A stretch of 64,000 nucleotides of DNA from Blastococcus sp. CCUG 61487 (GCF_005222955.1 NZ_LWUA01000223.1:50745-114744); one strand, 5' to 3'; positions 34,277-42,943 are shown, counted from the first letter of the stretch. Translations and numbers: made by a program. The notes: a model not told the origin generated them from the sequence alone.

Positions 34277-35325
34277 GCCTCTCCGCCGACGTCGCCGTCC
34301 GCCGGGGCGCCCTCGACCTCCGGCTGCACCTGGAGGTCGCCGACGGCGAGGTGCTGGCCGTGCTGGGCCCGAACGGCGCGGGGAAGTCCACGCTGCTGCG
34401 CGTCCTCGCCGGGCTGCTGCCCCCGGACGGTGGCCGGGTGGTCGTCGACGGCCGCCAGTGGGACGACGTTCCCGCGGGAACGCACCTGTCCGCCCCGCGG
34501 CGCTCGCTCGGCATGGTGTTCCAGGACGCGCTGCTCTTCCCGCACCTGAGCGTGGCCGACAACGTCGCCTACGGGCTGCGCACCCGCGGCGTGCCCCGGG
34601 CCGACCGGCGCGCGGCGGCCGCCGCCTGGCTCGACCGCGTGGGCATCGGCGAGCTCGGCGCCCGGAGACCGGCGCAGCTGTCCGGCGGCCAGGCGCAGCG
34701 GGCGGCCCTGGCGCGGGCGCTGGTCGGTGAGCCCGCCCTGCTGCTGCTGGACGAACCGCTCTCCGCCCTGGACGCCCGCACCCGCCTCGCGGTGCGCGCC
34801 GAGCTGCGCCGGCACCTGGCGGAGTTCCGCGGCAGCACCGTGCTCGTCACCCACGACCCCGTCGACGCGATGGCGCTGGCGGACCGGGTGGTCGTCGTCG
34901 AGGACGGCGGGGTGGTCCAGGAGGGGGCGCCCGCCGACGTGGCCCGCCGGCCGCGCACCGACTACGTCGCCCGGCTGGTGGGGCTCTCGCTGCTGCCGGG
35001 GACCGGTGAGGGCGCGAGCGTGCGCCTCGACGGCGGCGGGGTGGTGGCCGTCCCCGAGGAGGTGGCCGGACCGGTCTTCGCCGCCGTCCGCCCGGAGAGC
35101 GTGGCGCTGTTCCGCAGCCACCCCGACGGCAGTCCGCGCAACGTCTGGCGGTTGCGGCTCACCGGGGCCACGCCGCACGGGACGACGGTGCGGTGCGACC
35201 TGCACGGCGAGGTCCCGCTGGTCGCCGACATCACGGCTGCCGCCTTCGCCGAGCTCGAGCTGGTGCCCGGGGACGAGGTGTGGGCGGCGGTCAAGGCCTC
35301 GGAGATCACCGTCTACGAGCGGTGA
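34273..35325 (+). CDS. modC: Molybdate ABC transporter ATP-binding protein
   Basis: 350 residues. Walker A GPNGAGKST near residue 35, signature LSGGQAQRAALARAL near 136, Walker B LLLLDEPLSALDAR near 156, switch His in VTHDPVD near 193, and a C-terminal TOBE domain (about 290-350). It energises molybdate uptake. Palindrome copy 5 lies in the coding sequence near residue 66, where the encoded VPAGT falls in the variable region between Walker A and the Q loop. That region tolerates insertions, so the palindrome may have been gained there. Confidence 0.95.
   Translation: MSLSADVAVRRGALDLRLHLEVADGEVLAVLGPNGAGKSTLLRVLAGLLPPDGGRVVVDGRQWDDVPAGTHLSAPRRSLGMVFQDALLFPHLSVADNVAYGLRTRGVPRADRRAAAAAWLDRVGIGELGARRPAQLSGGQAQRAALARALVGEPALLLLDEPLSALDARTRLAVRAELRRHLAEFRGSTVLVTHDPVDAMALADRVVVVEDGGVVQEGAPADVARRPRTDYVARLVGLSLLPGTGEGASVRLDGGGVVAVPEEVAGPVFAAVRPESVALFRSHPDGSPRNVWRLRLTGATPHGTTVRCDLHGEVPLVADITAAAFAELELVPGDEVWAAVKASEITVYER
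34467..34482. repeat. Palindrome GTTCCCGCGGGAAC, copy 5 (inside modC)
   Basis: The core 34468-34481 is extended one base each side. It is coding, as Val-Pro-Ala-Gly-Thr, in the same phase as copy 2 inside the HNH gene. It lies 3.5 kb from copy 4. Confidence 0.85.
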
Positions 35326-35338
35326 CAGGGTGGGGGAC

Positions 35339-35917
35339 ATGACCACAGCAGCCGTCGTCCTGGCCGCCGGGGGCGGTCGCCGCTACGGGAAGCCGAAGGC
35401 GCTGGTCGAGTTCGAGGGCAGCCTGCTGGTCGAGCGCGCGGTGCGGACGGCGCGCGCGGCGTGCGACGTCGTCCTCGTGGTGCTCGGCGCGCAGGCGGTC
35501 GACGTCTGGCGCACCGCCGACCTCTCCGGCGCCACGGTGCTCGCGAACGCGGAGTGGGAGACCGGCATGGCCTCGTCCCTGCGCACCGGCCTCGACGGGC
35601 TGCGCGGGCTGCCCGGGACCGTCGACGCCGCCCTGATCACGCTCGTGGACATGCCGGGGATGACCCCGGAGGCGCTGACCGCGGTCGCCGCGCACGCCGG
35701 CCCCGGCGCGCTCGCCGTCGCCACGTACGAGGGGATCCGCGGCCATCCGGTGCTCCTCGGCCGCGACCACTGGGCCGGCGTGATCGCGACGGCGACCGGT
35801 GACGAGGGCGCCCGCCGGTACCTCGCCGACCGCGACGTGACGGAGGTCGACTGCACCGGCCTGGCCGATCCGACGGACCTCGACGTCCCGCCGCCCGGGG
35901 TACGGTCGACGTCGTGA
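35339..35917 (+). CDS. mocA: Molybdenum cofactor cytidylyltransferase
   Basis: 192 residues of the MobA/MocA nucleotidyltransferase fold. The nucleotide-binding loop is LAAGGGRRYGKPKAL at residues 8-22, and the metal/substrate loop is LVDMPGMTPEAL near 101. MocA attaches CMP to molybdopterin, giving the cytosine dinucleotide form used by CoxL-family enzymes. The pairing with coxSLM 10 kb upstream makes MocA more likely than MobA. The ATG at 35339 lies 13 nt after modC; the stop overlaps moaE in GTGA. Confidence 0.85.
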   Translation: MTTAAVVLAAGGGRRYGKPKALVEFEGSLLVERAVRTARAACDVVLVVLGAQAVDVWRTADLSGATVLANAEWETGMASSLRTGLDGLRGLPGTVDAALITLVDMPGMTPEALTAVAAHAGPGALAVATYEGIRGHPVLLGRDHWAGVIATATGDEGARRYLADRDVTEVDCTGLADPTDLDVPPPGVRSTS

Positions 35918-36324
35918 TCGCCCGGGTCGTGGATGAACCGCTGTCGGTGGCCGAGCACGAGGACGCCGTGGCCGACAAGCGGGCCGGCGCCGTCGTCAGC
36001 TTCGCCGGGGTGGTCCGCGACCACGACGGCGGCCGCTCGGTGACCGAGCTCGAGTACGTCGGCCACCCGACCGCCGAGCAGGTGATCCGCGAGCTGGCCG
36101 AGGAGTTCGCCGCCCGGGACGACGTGCACGCCGTGGCGGTCAGCCACCGCATCGGGCTGCTCGGGATCGGCGACGTCGCGCTGGCGTGCGCGGTCAGCGC
36201 CGCGCACCGGGGCCAGGCGTTCGCCGCCTGCGCCGACCTCGTCGACGAGGTGAAGAAGCGGCTGCCGATCTGGAAGCGGCAGGTCTTCACCGACGGCGAG
36301 GAGGAGTGGGTGGCCTGTCCGTGA
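35914..36324 (+). CDS. moaE: Molybdopterin synthase large subunit
   Basis: 136 residues. MoaE with MoaD converts precursor Z (cPMP) to molybdopterin. Family features are GAVVSFAGVVRDHDGGRSV near 28, VSHRIGLLGIGDVALACAVSAAHR near 82, and the C-terminal active-site Lys motif KKRLPIWKRQ near 118. Last gene of the molybdate unit, overlapping mocA. Its partner moaD is on the opposite strand 2 kb away, beyond an unrelated phosphatase. Confidence 0.95.
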   Translation: MIARVVDEPLSVAEHEDAVADKRAGAVVSFAGVVRDHDGGRSVTELEYVGHPTAEQVIRELAEEFAARDDVHAVAVSHRIGLLGIGDVALACAVSAAHRGQAFAACADLVDEVKKRLPIWKRQVFTDGEEEWVACP

Positions 36325-36454
36325 TGGCGGGTCGCCACCGATCTGCTTGATGGTCCTCGACCGCCCGTGGCATAACTGACCGAGCCGGCCGAGCACGTGC
36401 CGCGCTGTTCCGGGCGTCTCCGCGGTGAGCGGAGGACCGGGGGAGGCGAACGAC

Positions 36455-38047
36455 ATGGGACGGCCCTATGGCGACCGCGTCCTCGCCGGGATGCCGGTCG
36501 GGTTCATGGCGGTCGACGAGGACTGGACCATCACCCACGTCAACCCGGCCGCCGAGCGGATGCTGTTCCTCGCCGCGGCCGACCTCGTCGGGCACAACTA
36601 CTGGGCGGTCTACCCGGCGAACCTCGCCAACGACTTCGGCCGGGCGTTCCGCCGGGCGATGAGCGAGCGGGTGACGACCACCGTCGAGGCGTTCTACCCC
36701 GATCCGCTCAACCGCTGGTACGACGTCGAGGCGGTGCCGGTCGACGACGACGGCGTCCACTTCTTCTTCTCCGACGTCACCGACCGCCGCGAGGCCCAGG
36801 ACCGGCTGGAGATGCTCGACCGCATCGGCGCGGAGCTGGGCGGGACGCTGGACGTCGACGCCGCCGTCGCGCGCATCCCCCGGCTGGTGGCCCCCGCGCT
36901 GGCCGACGGCTGCCTGCTGACGGTCCTGGACGACGAGGGGCGGCCGCACGACGTCGGCTCCTGGCATGCCGTGGAGGACAAGCGGCCCCTGGTCGAGCGC
37001 TACGCCGCGGTCCGCCTGGCCGACCTCCCGCTCGGCGCACCGCTGATGCTCTCGCTGCTCGAGGGCGAGACCGTCACCTTCCCCGGCTCCCGAGCGCTGG
37101 AGATCCTGCCCGACGGCGAGGCCCGCCAGCTGCTGGAACAGGTGGAGGTGACCCACGGCGTCACGCTGCCGCTGCGCGGTCACGCCCGCGTGGTCGGCGC
37201 CCTCACCCTGCTCATCAGCCGGCCGCAGCCGCCCAGCGAGCGCGACCTGCGGACCGCCCGCCAGATCGCCGACCGGATCGGGCTGGCGCTGGACAACGCC
37301 CGCCTGTTCGACCAGCAGCGCCAGCTCGCCGAGGGGCTCCAGCGCAGCCTGCTCACCGCGCCGGTGCAGCCCGAGCACGCCGAGATCGTCGTCCGGTACA
37401 CCCCGGCCGCGGAGGCGGCCCGGGTCGGTGGGGACTGGTACGACGCGTTCGTGCAGCCGTGCGGCGCGACGATGCTCGTCATCGGTGACGTCGTCGGCCA
37501 CGACACGGAGGCCGCCGCCACCATGGGCCAGCTGCGCGCCCTGCTGCGCGGCATCGCCACCTACAGCGACGCCCGCCCCGCCGAGGTGCTGCGCGGCCTG
37601 GACGGGGCGATGGCCCAGCTGCAGGTCGGCACGTACGCCACGGCCGCCGTCGCCAGGTTCGAGCGGCCGCCGGACCAGCCCGAGCACGGCGCGACCCGGA
37701 TGCGCTGGTCGAACGCCGGGCACCTGCCGCTGCTGGTCATCCACGGGGACGGCCGGCTCGGCGAGCTGGGGGAGTGGCAGGGGGACCTGCTGCTGGGCGT
37801 GGACCGCAACGCCCAGCGGCACGAATCGGTCCTCGAGCTGCGGCGCGGCTCGACGGTGCTGATGTTCACCGACGGGCTCATCGAGCGGCGGGGCGGCGAT
37901 CTCGACTCCGGCATGGCCGAGCTCCGGAGGACCGCGGCCGAGCTGGCGTCGCTGCCGCTGAGCCGGCTGTGCGACGAGATGATCGAGCGGCTCGTGCAGG
38001 GCAGACCCGAGGACGACGTCGCGCTGGTCGCGATCAGGCTGCGCTGA
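36455..38047 (+). CDS. PAS-GAF sensor with SpoIIE/PP2C phosphatase domain
   Basis: 530 residues. A single PAS domain (residues about 10-115; FMAVDEDWTITHVNPAAERM), a GAF domain (125-285), and a PPM phosphatase (295-530) with GGDWYDAFVQ, IGDVVGHDTEAAATMGQLR, WSNAGHLPL, FTDGLIERR and EDDVALVAIR. It is close in sequence and layout to the protein at 9363-11471, which has an extra PAS domain. The ATG at 36455 follows GGGAGG by 8 nt; GTG 36425 is a weaker alternative. It separates moaE from moaD and is probably an insertion into an ancestral moa cluster. Partner anti-sigma proteins are not adjacent. Confidence 0.92.
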   Translation: MGRPYGDRVLAGMPVGFMAVDEDWTITHVNPAAERMLFLAAADLVGHNYWAVYPANLANDFGRAFRRAMSERVTTTVEAFYPDPLNRWYDVEAVPVDDDGVHFFFSDVTDRREAQDRLEMLDRIGAELGGTLDVDAAVARIPRLVAPALADGCLLTVLDDEGRPHDVGSWHAVEDKRPLVERYAAVRLADLPLGAPLMLSLLEGETVTFPGSRALEILPDGEARQLLEQVEVTHGVTLPLRGHARVVGALTLLISRPQPPSERDLRTARQIADRIGLALDNARLFDQQRQLAEGLQRSLLTAPVQPEHAEIVVRYTPAAEAARVGGDWYDAFVQPCGATMLVIGDVVGHDTEAAATMGQLRALLRGIATYSDARPAEVLRGLDGAMAQLQVGTYATAAVARFERPPDQPEHGATRMRWSNAGHLPLLVIHGDGRLGELGEWQGDLLLGVDRNAQRHESVLELRRGSTVLMFTDGLIERRGGDLDSGMAELRRTAAELASLPLSRLCDEMIERLVQGRPEDDVALVAIRLR

Positions 38048-38056
38048 CCTCGGGCG

Positions 38057-38254
38057 TCAGCGGGCGGGCGCGAGCCCGTCGTCGCCATCCCGCTTGCGGT
38101 CGCGCTCGAGCTCCTCCTCCTCGGCCTGGGCCTCCATGACGTTGGCCTCGCCGGCCACGGTGGCCGCAGCGTCTCCGTGCGACTCGCCGTAGACCTGCTC
38201 GGCGCGACCCAGCAGCTCCTGCGCCTTCGCCTTGATCCTGCCGACGATGCTCAT
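38057..38254 (-). CDS. CsbD-like small stress protein
   Basis: 65 residues beginning MSIVGRIKAKAQELLGRAEQVYGE, followed by an Ala/Glu-rich helix and a basic tail. It resembles CsbD-type general stress proteins, which are sigma-B controlled in Bacillus; function unknown. It lies 3 nt after moaD on the same strand and convergent with the phosphatase. Confidence 0.7.
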   Translation of the reverse strand: MSIVGRIKAKAQELLGRAEQVYGESHGDAAATVAGEANVMEAQAEEEELERDRKRDGDDGLAPAR

Positions 38255-38257
38255 CGT

Positions 38258-38500
38258 TCAGCCTCCTGCGAACGGGGGCAGCACGTCCACCACGGCGCCC
38301 GGCGTCAGCTGCAACGCCCGGTCGCGGGTGGTGGTTCCGTCGACGAGGAACGAGCAGGCGGTGAGCACGCGCTCGAGCCGCTCGCCGTGGTCGGTGACGA
38401 GCTGTCCGACGAGCTCGTCGAGGGTGGCGGCCTGGCGCTGCTCGGTGTCGATGCCGGATGCGGCCCGGGCACCGGCGAAGTAGCGGACGGTGACGGTCAC
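38258..38500 (-). CDS. moaD: Molybdopterin synthase small subunit (MoaD/ThiS fold)
   Basis: 80 residues of ubiquitin-like fold ending LPPFAGG, the C-terminal Gly-Gly that is thiocarboxylated to donate sulfur to molybdopterin. It follows moaA by 4 nt and is presumably co-transcribed with it. The E1-like activator MoeB is not in this window. Confidence 0.93.
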   Translation of the reverse strand: MTVTVRYFAGARAASGIDTEQRQAATLDELVGQLVTDHGERLERVLTACSFLVDGTTTRDRALQLTPGAVVDVLPPFAGG

Positions 38501-38504
38501 GGTC

Positions 38505-39557
38505 TCAGCCTCCGATCGCCGACATGGGTCTGCTGGGCTGCAGGAAGCCGGGGTCGTCGATGCCGTGGCCGGGAAGCTTGCCGAGAGTCGCCACCCGCCA
38601 GCGGTCGGCCAGCTCCTGGTCGGTGGCGCCCTCCCGCATCGCCGTCCGCAGGTCGGACTCCTCGCGGGCGAACAGGCAGTTGCGGACCTGGCCGTCGGCG
38701 GTGAGCCGGGTGCGGTCGCAGGCGCCGCAGAAGGAGCGGGTCACCGAGGCGATGACGCCGACGGTCGCCGGTCCGCCGTCGACCAGCCAGCGCTCCGCCG
38801 GTGCCGAGCCGCGCTCCTCGACGTCCGGCGTCAGGGTGAACCGGGCCGACAGCTGCTCCAGGATGTCCTCGGCGGTGACCATCCGGCCCCGGGTCCACGC
38901 GTGGTGCGCGTCGAGCGGCATCTGCTCGATGAACCGCAGCTGGTAGCCCTGCTCGAGGCAGAACTCCAGCAGGGGGACGGCGTCGACGTCGTTGAGCCCG
39001 TGCAGCAGGACGGCGTTGACCTTGACCGGGGTCAGGCCGGCGTCCTGCGCGGCCCGCAGCCCGGCGAGGACGTCGTCGAGCCGGTCGCGGTGGGTGAGCT
39101 GCCGGAAGCGCTCGCGGTCGAGGGTGTCGAGGCTGACGTTGATCCGGTCCAGCCCGGCGGCGGCCAGCGCGGGCGCCATCCGGGACAGCCCGATCGCGTT
39201 GGTGGTGAGGCTGACCTCGGGGCGTGGCCGCAGCGCCGTCGTGGTCGCGACGATGCCGGGCAGCCCGGGGCGTAGCAGCGGCTCGCCGCCGGTGAAGCGG
39301 ACCTCGCGGATGCCCAGCTGCTCCACGCCGATGCGGATCAGCCGGGTGACCTCGTCGTCGGTGAGCTGCTCGACCTTGGGCAGCCACTGGAGCCCCTCGG
39401 GCGGCATGCAGTAGGTGCAGCGCAGGTTGCAGCGGTCGGTGAGCGAGACGCGCAGGTCGGTGGCGACCCGGCCGTACCTGTCGACCAGGCCACCGCTCCC
39501 GGGCGGGGTGCTCGGCACCTCGCGCACCCGGGGGTCCGGCAGGGGCTCGCTGGTCAT
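38505..39557 (-). CDS. moaA: GTP 3',8-cyclase (radical SAM)
   Basis: 350 residues catalysing the first step of molybdenum cofactor synthesis. The SAM cluster motif CNLRCTYC near residue 43, GGEPLLRP near 90, the second cluster CGACDRTRLTADGQVRNC near 275, and the C-terminal Gly-Gly tail (SAIGG) are all present. It forms a two-gene unit with moaD. The partner MoaC is outside the window. Confidence 0.96.
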   Translation of the reverse strand: MTSEPLPDPRVREVPSTPPGSGGLVDRYGRVATDLRVSLTDRCNLRCTYCMPPEGLQWLPKVEQLTDDEVTRLIRIGVEQLGIREVRFTGGEPLLRPGLPGIVATTTALRPRPEVSLTTNAIGLSRMAPALAAAGLDRINVSLDTLDRERFRQLTHRDRLDDVLAGLRAAQDAGLTPVKVNAVLLHGLNDVDAVPLLEFCLEQGYQLRFIEQMPLDAHHAWTRGRMVTAEDILEQLSARFTLTPDVEERGSAPAERWLVDGGPATVGVIASVTRSFCGACDRTRLTADGQVRNCLFAREESDLRTAMREGATDQELADRWRVATLGKLPGHGIDDPGFLQPSRPMSAIGG

Positions 39558-39691
39558 CCACCGAGCTTAGCCCGTCCGGCGGTCTCGGCCGGGGTGAGCG
39601 CACGCCGTCGGCTACCGTCGGCGCGCCACCCGAGGGACCTGCGGCCTCCCCATCCGCACTCGCCCGTGGCCAGGAAGAGCAGAAAGAACCC

Positions 39692-40939
39692 GTGGCACCC
39701 CGCACCCTTCTGGGCCCCTACCGGCAGCTGTTCACCGTCCCCGGTTCGGCCTCGTTCTCCTTCGCCGGCTGGCTCGGCCGCTTCCCCGCACCGATGCTCG
39801 GCCTCGGCTCGGTCCTCCTCGTGGAGGCCGAGTCCGACAGCTACGGCCTCGCGGGCGCCGTCGCCGGCACCCTCGCCCTCGCCTTCGCGATCGCCGGGCC
39901 GGTGTGGGCGCGGGCCATGGACCGGCGCGGCCAGGGGACGATCCTGCGCCTGGCGATGGCGTCGTTCCTGCTCACCGGGACGTCGTTCGTCGCCGTGGTC
40001 GCGGCAGGGACGCCGCGGTGGACCTGGTTCCTGCTGGCGGCCGCGACCGGGTTCAGCAGCCCCAACATCGGCTCGCTGGTACGGGCGCGGTGGTCGGCGC
40101 TGCTCGATCCCCAGCGGCGGCAGACCGCCTTCGCCTTCGAGGCGGTGGCCGACGAGGTGGTCTTCGTCCTCGGCCCGCCGCTGGTCACGCTGCTGGCCAC
40201 GCTGGTCGCTCCGCCGGTCGGCTTCCTCACCGGGCTCGGCCTCGGTCTGGTCGGCGCGCTCTGGCTGGCTGCCCAGCGCGGCACCGAGCCGCCGTTGCAC
40301 GGAGCCGATCCGAGCGCGCCGCAGCGCCGCCGGTCGGTGCTGACGCCGACGCTGCTGGTCGTCGTCGTCACCTACCTGGCGGTCGGCACGGTCTTCGGCG
40401 GGCTCGACGTCGTGGTGGTCGGCTTCGCCGACGAGCAGGGCGCGCAGCCGTTCGCCGGGCTGGCCCTGGCGGTCTTCGCCCTGGGTAGCCTCGTGGCCGG
40501 GCTGGTCTACGGACTGGCCCGCCTGCCCGGCACGCTGACCACGCGGTTCGTGGCGACGGCGGTCGCCTTCGGGGTGGCCGCCCAGCTGCTGTGGGGCGTC
40601 GGTTCGCTGGCGGTGCTCGTCGGCGCCGGCTTCCTCGCCGGGCTGACCATCGCGCCCGTGCTCGTCTCAGGGACGGCGCTGGTCGAGTCGCGGGCCGTCC
40701 GGGGCGGGCTCACCGAATCGCTCGCGTGGACGATCACCGGTCTCACCGTCGGGGTCACCGTCGGCTCGGCCCTGGCGGGCGCGGCAGTGGACGCGTGGGG
40801 CGCGGAGGCGGCGTTCGCGGTGCCGGCGCTGGCCGGTGGCCTGGCGGGGCTGCTCGCGCTCGCCTGCGCCGGCCTCCTGCGTGCCCAGCCGAACGACGTC
40901 CCCGAGGCGGCCGATCCGGTGGGGGGGTCGACCGCCTGA
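39692..40939 (+). CDS. MFS transporter, unknown substrate
   Basis: 415 residues with about twelve hydrophobic helices and the central cytoplasmic loop RGTEPPLHGADPSAPQRRR near 210. The N-terminal half carries an MFS-like AGPVWARAMDRRGQG motif between helices 2 and 3. It resembles the uncharacterised actinobacterial family that opens with a GPYRxLF motif. GTG 39692 is preceded by AGAAAG. No adjacent regulator or enzyme suggests a substrate. Confidence 0.87.
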   Translation: MAPRTLLGPYRQLFTVPGSASFSFAGWLGRFPAPMLGLGSVLLVEAESDSYGLAGAVAGTLALAFAIAGPVWARAMDRRGQGTILRLAMASFLLTGTSFVAVVAAGTPRWTWFLLAAATGFSSPNIGSLVRARWSALLDPQRRQTAFAFEAVADEVVFVLGPPLVTLLATLVAPPVGFLTGLGLGLVGALWLAAQRGTEPPLHGADPSAPQRRRSVLTPTLLVVVVTYLAVGTVFGGLDVVVVGFADEQGAQPFAGLALAVFALGSLVAGLVYGLARLPGTLTTRFVATAVAFGVAAQLLWGVGSLAVLVGAGFLAGLTIAPVLVSGTALVESRAVRGGLTESLAWTITGLTVGVTVGSALAGAAVDAWGAEAAFAVPALAGGLAGLLALACAGLLRAQPNDVPEAADPVGGSTA

Positions 40940-40949
40940 GGGACACCGC

Positions 40950-41759
40950 TCAGTCGGTCGTGACGAAGTCGATCAGCTCCTCGACCCGGCCGATGAGCTG
41001 CGGCTCGAGGTCAGTCCAGGTACGCACGCGGGCGAGGATGCGCTGCGCCCACACGTAGCCGGTGTCGTCCTCCCAGCCCAGCCGCGTGCAGACGCCGGTC
41101 TTCCAGTCCTCGCCCTTCGGCACGGCCGGCCAGGCCTCGATACCCACGACCGACGGCTTCACGGCCTGCCAGATGTCGATGTACGGGTGGCCGACGATCA
41201 GCGCGTGCGCGCCGGTGATCTGCTCGGCGATGCGGCTCTCCTTCGACCCGCGCACCAGGTGGTCGACCAGCACGCCGAGCCGCCGTCCCGACGCCGGCCG
41301 GAAGTCGCGCACGATCGCCGGGAGGTCGTCGACGCCGTGCAGGGGCTCGACGACGACGCCCTCGATGCGCAGGTCGTGCCCCCACACCTTCTCCACGAGC
41401 TCCGCATCGTGCTTGCCCTCGACGTAGATGCGGCCCTCGCGGGCGACGCGGGCCCGCGCCCCCGCGACGTAGGTGGAGCCCGACGCGCTGCGGGCCGGGC
41501 CGGCCGGAGCGGCCGGCCGGGGCCGGACCAGCACCACCGGCCGGCCGTCGACCCAGAAGCCCGGCCCGAGGGGGTAGCCGCGCACCCGGCCGTGCCGGTC
41601 CTCGAGGTGGACGACGTCCTTCTCGCACCGGACGACGGCGCCCACGAAGCCGGAGCTCGGGTCCTCCACCACGAGGTCCTTCTCGGCCTCGACGGACGGT
41701 GCCGGCGTGCGTCGGGTGCGGGGGTGGACGAGGTCGTCGTACGGCGAGCGGGGTGGCAT
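40950..41759 (-). CDS. DUF3097 family protein
   Basis: 269 residues, conserved in actinobacteria with no known function. Conserved blocks are VVEDPSSGFVGAVV near residue 30, RIYVEGKHDAELVEKVWG near 118 (a toprim-like EGxxD element) and VLVDHLVRGSKESRIAEQI near 165, then IVGHPYIDIWQAVKP. The toprim-like acidic residues hint at nucleic-acid-related chemistry, but that is inference. ATG 41759 is chosen because upstream sequence is not conserved. Confidence 0.85.
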   Translation of the reverse strand: MPPRSPYDDLVHPRTRRTPAPSVEAEKDLVVEDPSSGFVGAVVRCEKDVVHLEDRHGRVRGYPLGPGFWVDGRPVVLVRPRPAAPAGPARSASGSTYVAGARARVAREGRIYVEGKHDAELVEKVWGHDLRIEGVVVEPLHGVDDLPAIVRDFRPASGRRLGVLVDHLVRGSKESRIAEQITGAHALIVGHPYIDIWQAVKPSVVGIEAWPAVPKGEDWKTGVCTRLGWEDDTGYVWAQRILARVRTWTDLEPQLIGRVEELIDFVTTD

Positions 41760-42096
41760 CCCTCCATGCTGAGCAGCACCACTGACGGGATGCGGGCGAC
41801 GCGCCGGACGACCCGCCGTCCGACGCGCCCGTCTGCTCGGAGGTCGCGCAGCGTCACCGGGTGATCGGGACGGTTGAGGCCCGCAACTCGCGGTCGCGCC
41901 CTGCAGAGCACGCCCTTTCTGAGCAGGACGGACGCGACGGGCCAGGCGCTGTCCGTGACTGCCGGTCACGGGCAGCAGCGACGGAGCGATCCCGCGCTGG
42001 GGCGTGGCGGAGCGGCCGGTTCCGTTTCGCGGCGATGGGGTCGGTCACCCAGACGGGTGACCGGAACCACCGTGCTCAGACGGGAGCTACGCCACG
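41760..42096. other. 337-bp divergent intergenic region
   Basis: Lies between the starts of the DUF3097 gene and the PRC-barrel gene. No coding frame with family resemblance and no RNA gene is visible. The last 100 bp, containing GGTTCCGTTTCG, probably hold the stress-type promoter of the PRC-barrel gene, but no clear -35/-10 pair can be fixed. Confidence 0.4.
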
Positions 42097-42936
42097 ATGA
42101 TCGGTACCGAGACTCTCGACCGCGTGATCGGCAAGGACGTCTACGACGAGGCAGGTCAGAAGATCGGCTCGGCCGGCGAGGTCTACCTCGACGACGAGAC
42201 CGGCCAGCCCGAGTGGGTGACAGTCACGACCGGCATGTTCGGCACGAAGGAGTCCTTCGTGCCGATCCGCGACGCGGAGATGACCGACGACGGCCTCCGC
42301 GTACCGGTGAGCAAGGACCGCGTGAAAGACGCTCCGAAGATCGACACCGACGGGCACCTCTCCCCTCACGAGGAGGACGAGCTCTACCGCTACTACGGCA
42401 TGGGCACCGGCACGTCGAACCGGATGAGCGGCATGGAGCTGGAGGACACCTCCGGCACGGGCATGGCCACCGCGGGGACGTCCAGGGACACCACCATGGG
42501 CACGGACACCAACCGGCACGGCACCGTCGGCCACGACACCTCCGGCCCCACCACCGACGACGCCATGACCCGCTCGGAGGAGCGGCTCGACGTCGGGACC
42601 CGGCGCGTGGAGACCGGCCGCGCCCGCCTGCGCAAGTACGTCGTCACGGAGAACGTGACCGAGAGCGTCCCGGTGTCCCGCGAGGAGGTCGTCGTCGAGC
42701 GCGAGCCGATCACGGACGCGAACGCCGGCGCCGCGATGGACGGCCCGGCCATCAGCGAGGAGGAGCACGAGGTCACGCTGCACGCCGAGCGCCCGATCGT
42801 GGAGAAGGAGGCCGTGCCCGTGGAGCGCGTCCGCCTGGACAAGGCGACGGTGACCGACGAGGAGCGGGTCTCGGCCGACCTCCGCAAGGAGGAGATCGAG
42901 CTCGAGGGCGGCACCGACAAGCCGCGCCGCAGGTGA
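42097..42936 (+). CDS. PRC-barrel and DUF2382 (YsnF-like) stress protein
   Basis: 279 residues. Residues 1-110 form a PRC-barrel (RVIGKDVYDEAGQKIGSAGEVYL, PIRDAEMTDDGLRVPVSKD). Residues 110-165 are a Gly/Thr/Met-rich linker with repeated GTG and GHDTSG patterns. Residues 165-275 are DUF2382 (SEERLDVGTRRVETGRARLRK, VERVRLDKATVTDEERV). Homologues are general-stress proteins of unknown biochemical role, common in desiccation- and radiation-tolerant actinobacteria. Confidence 0.9.
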   Translation: MIGTETLDRVIGKDVYDEAGQKIGSAGEVYLDDETGQPEWVTVTTGMFGTKESFVPIRDAEMTDDGLRVPVSKDRVKDAPKIDTDGHLSPHEEDELYRYYGMGTGTSNRMSGMELEDTSGTGMATAGTSRDTTMGTDTNRHGTVGHDTSGPTTDDAMTRSEERLDVGTRRVETGRARLRKYVVTENVTESVPVSREEVVVEREPITDANAGAAMDGPAISEEEHEVTLHAERPIVEKEAVPVERVRLDKATVTDEERVSADLRKEEIELEGGTDKPRRR

Positions 42937-42943
42937 GCAGTCG

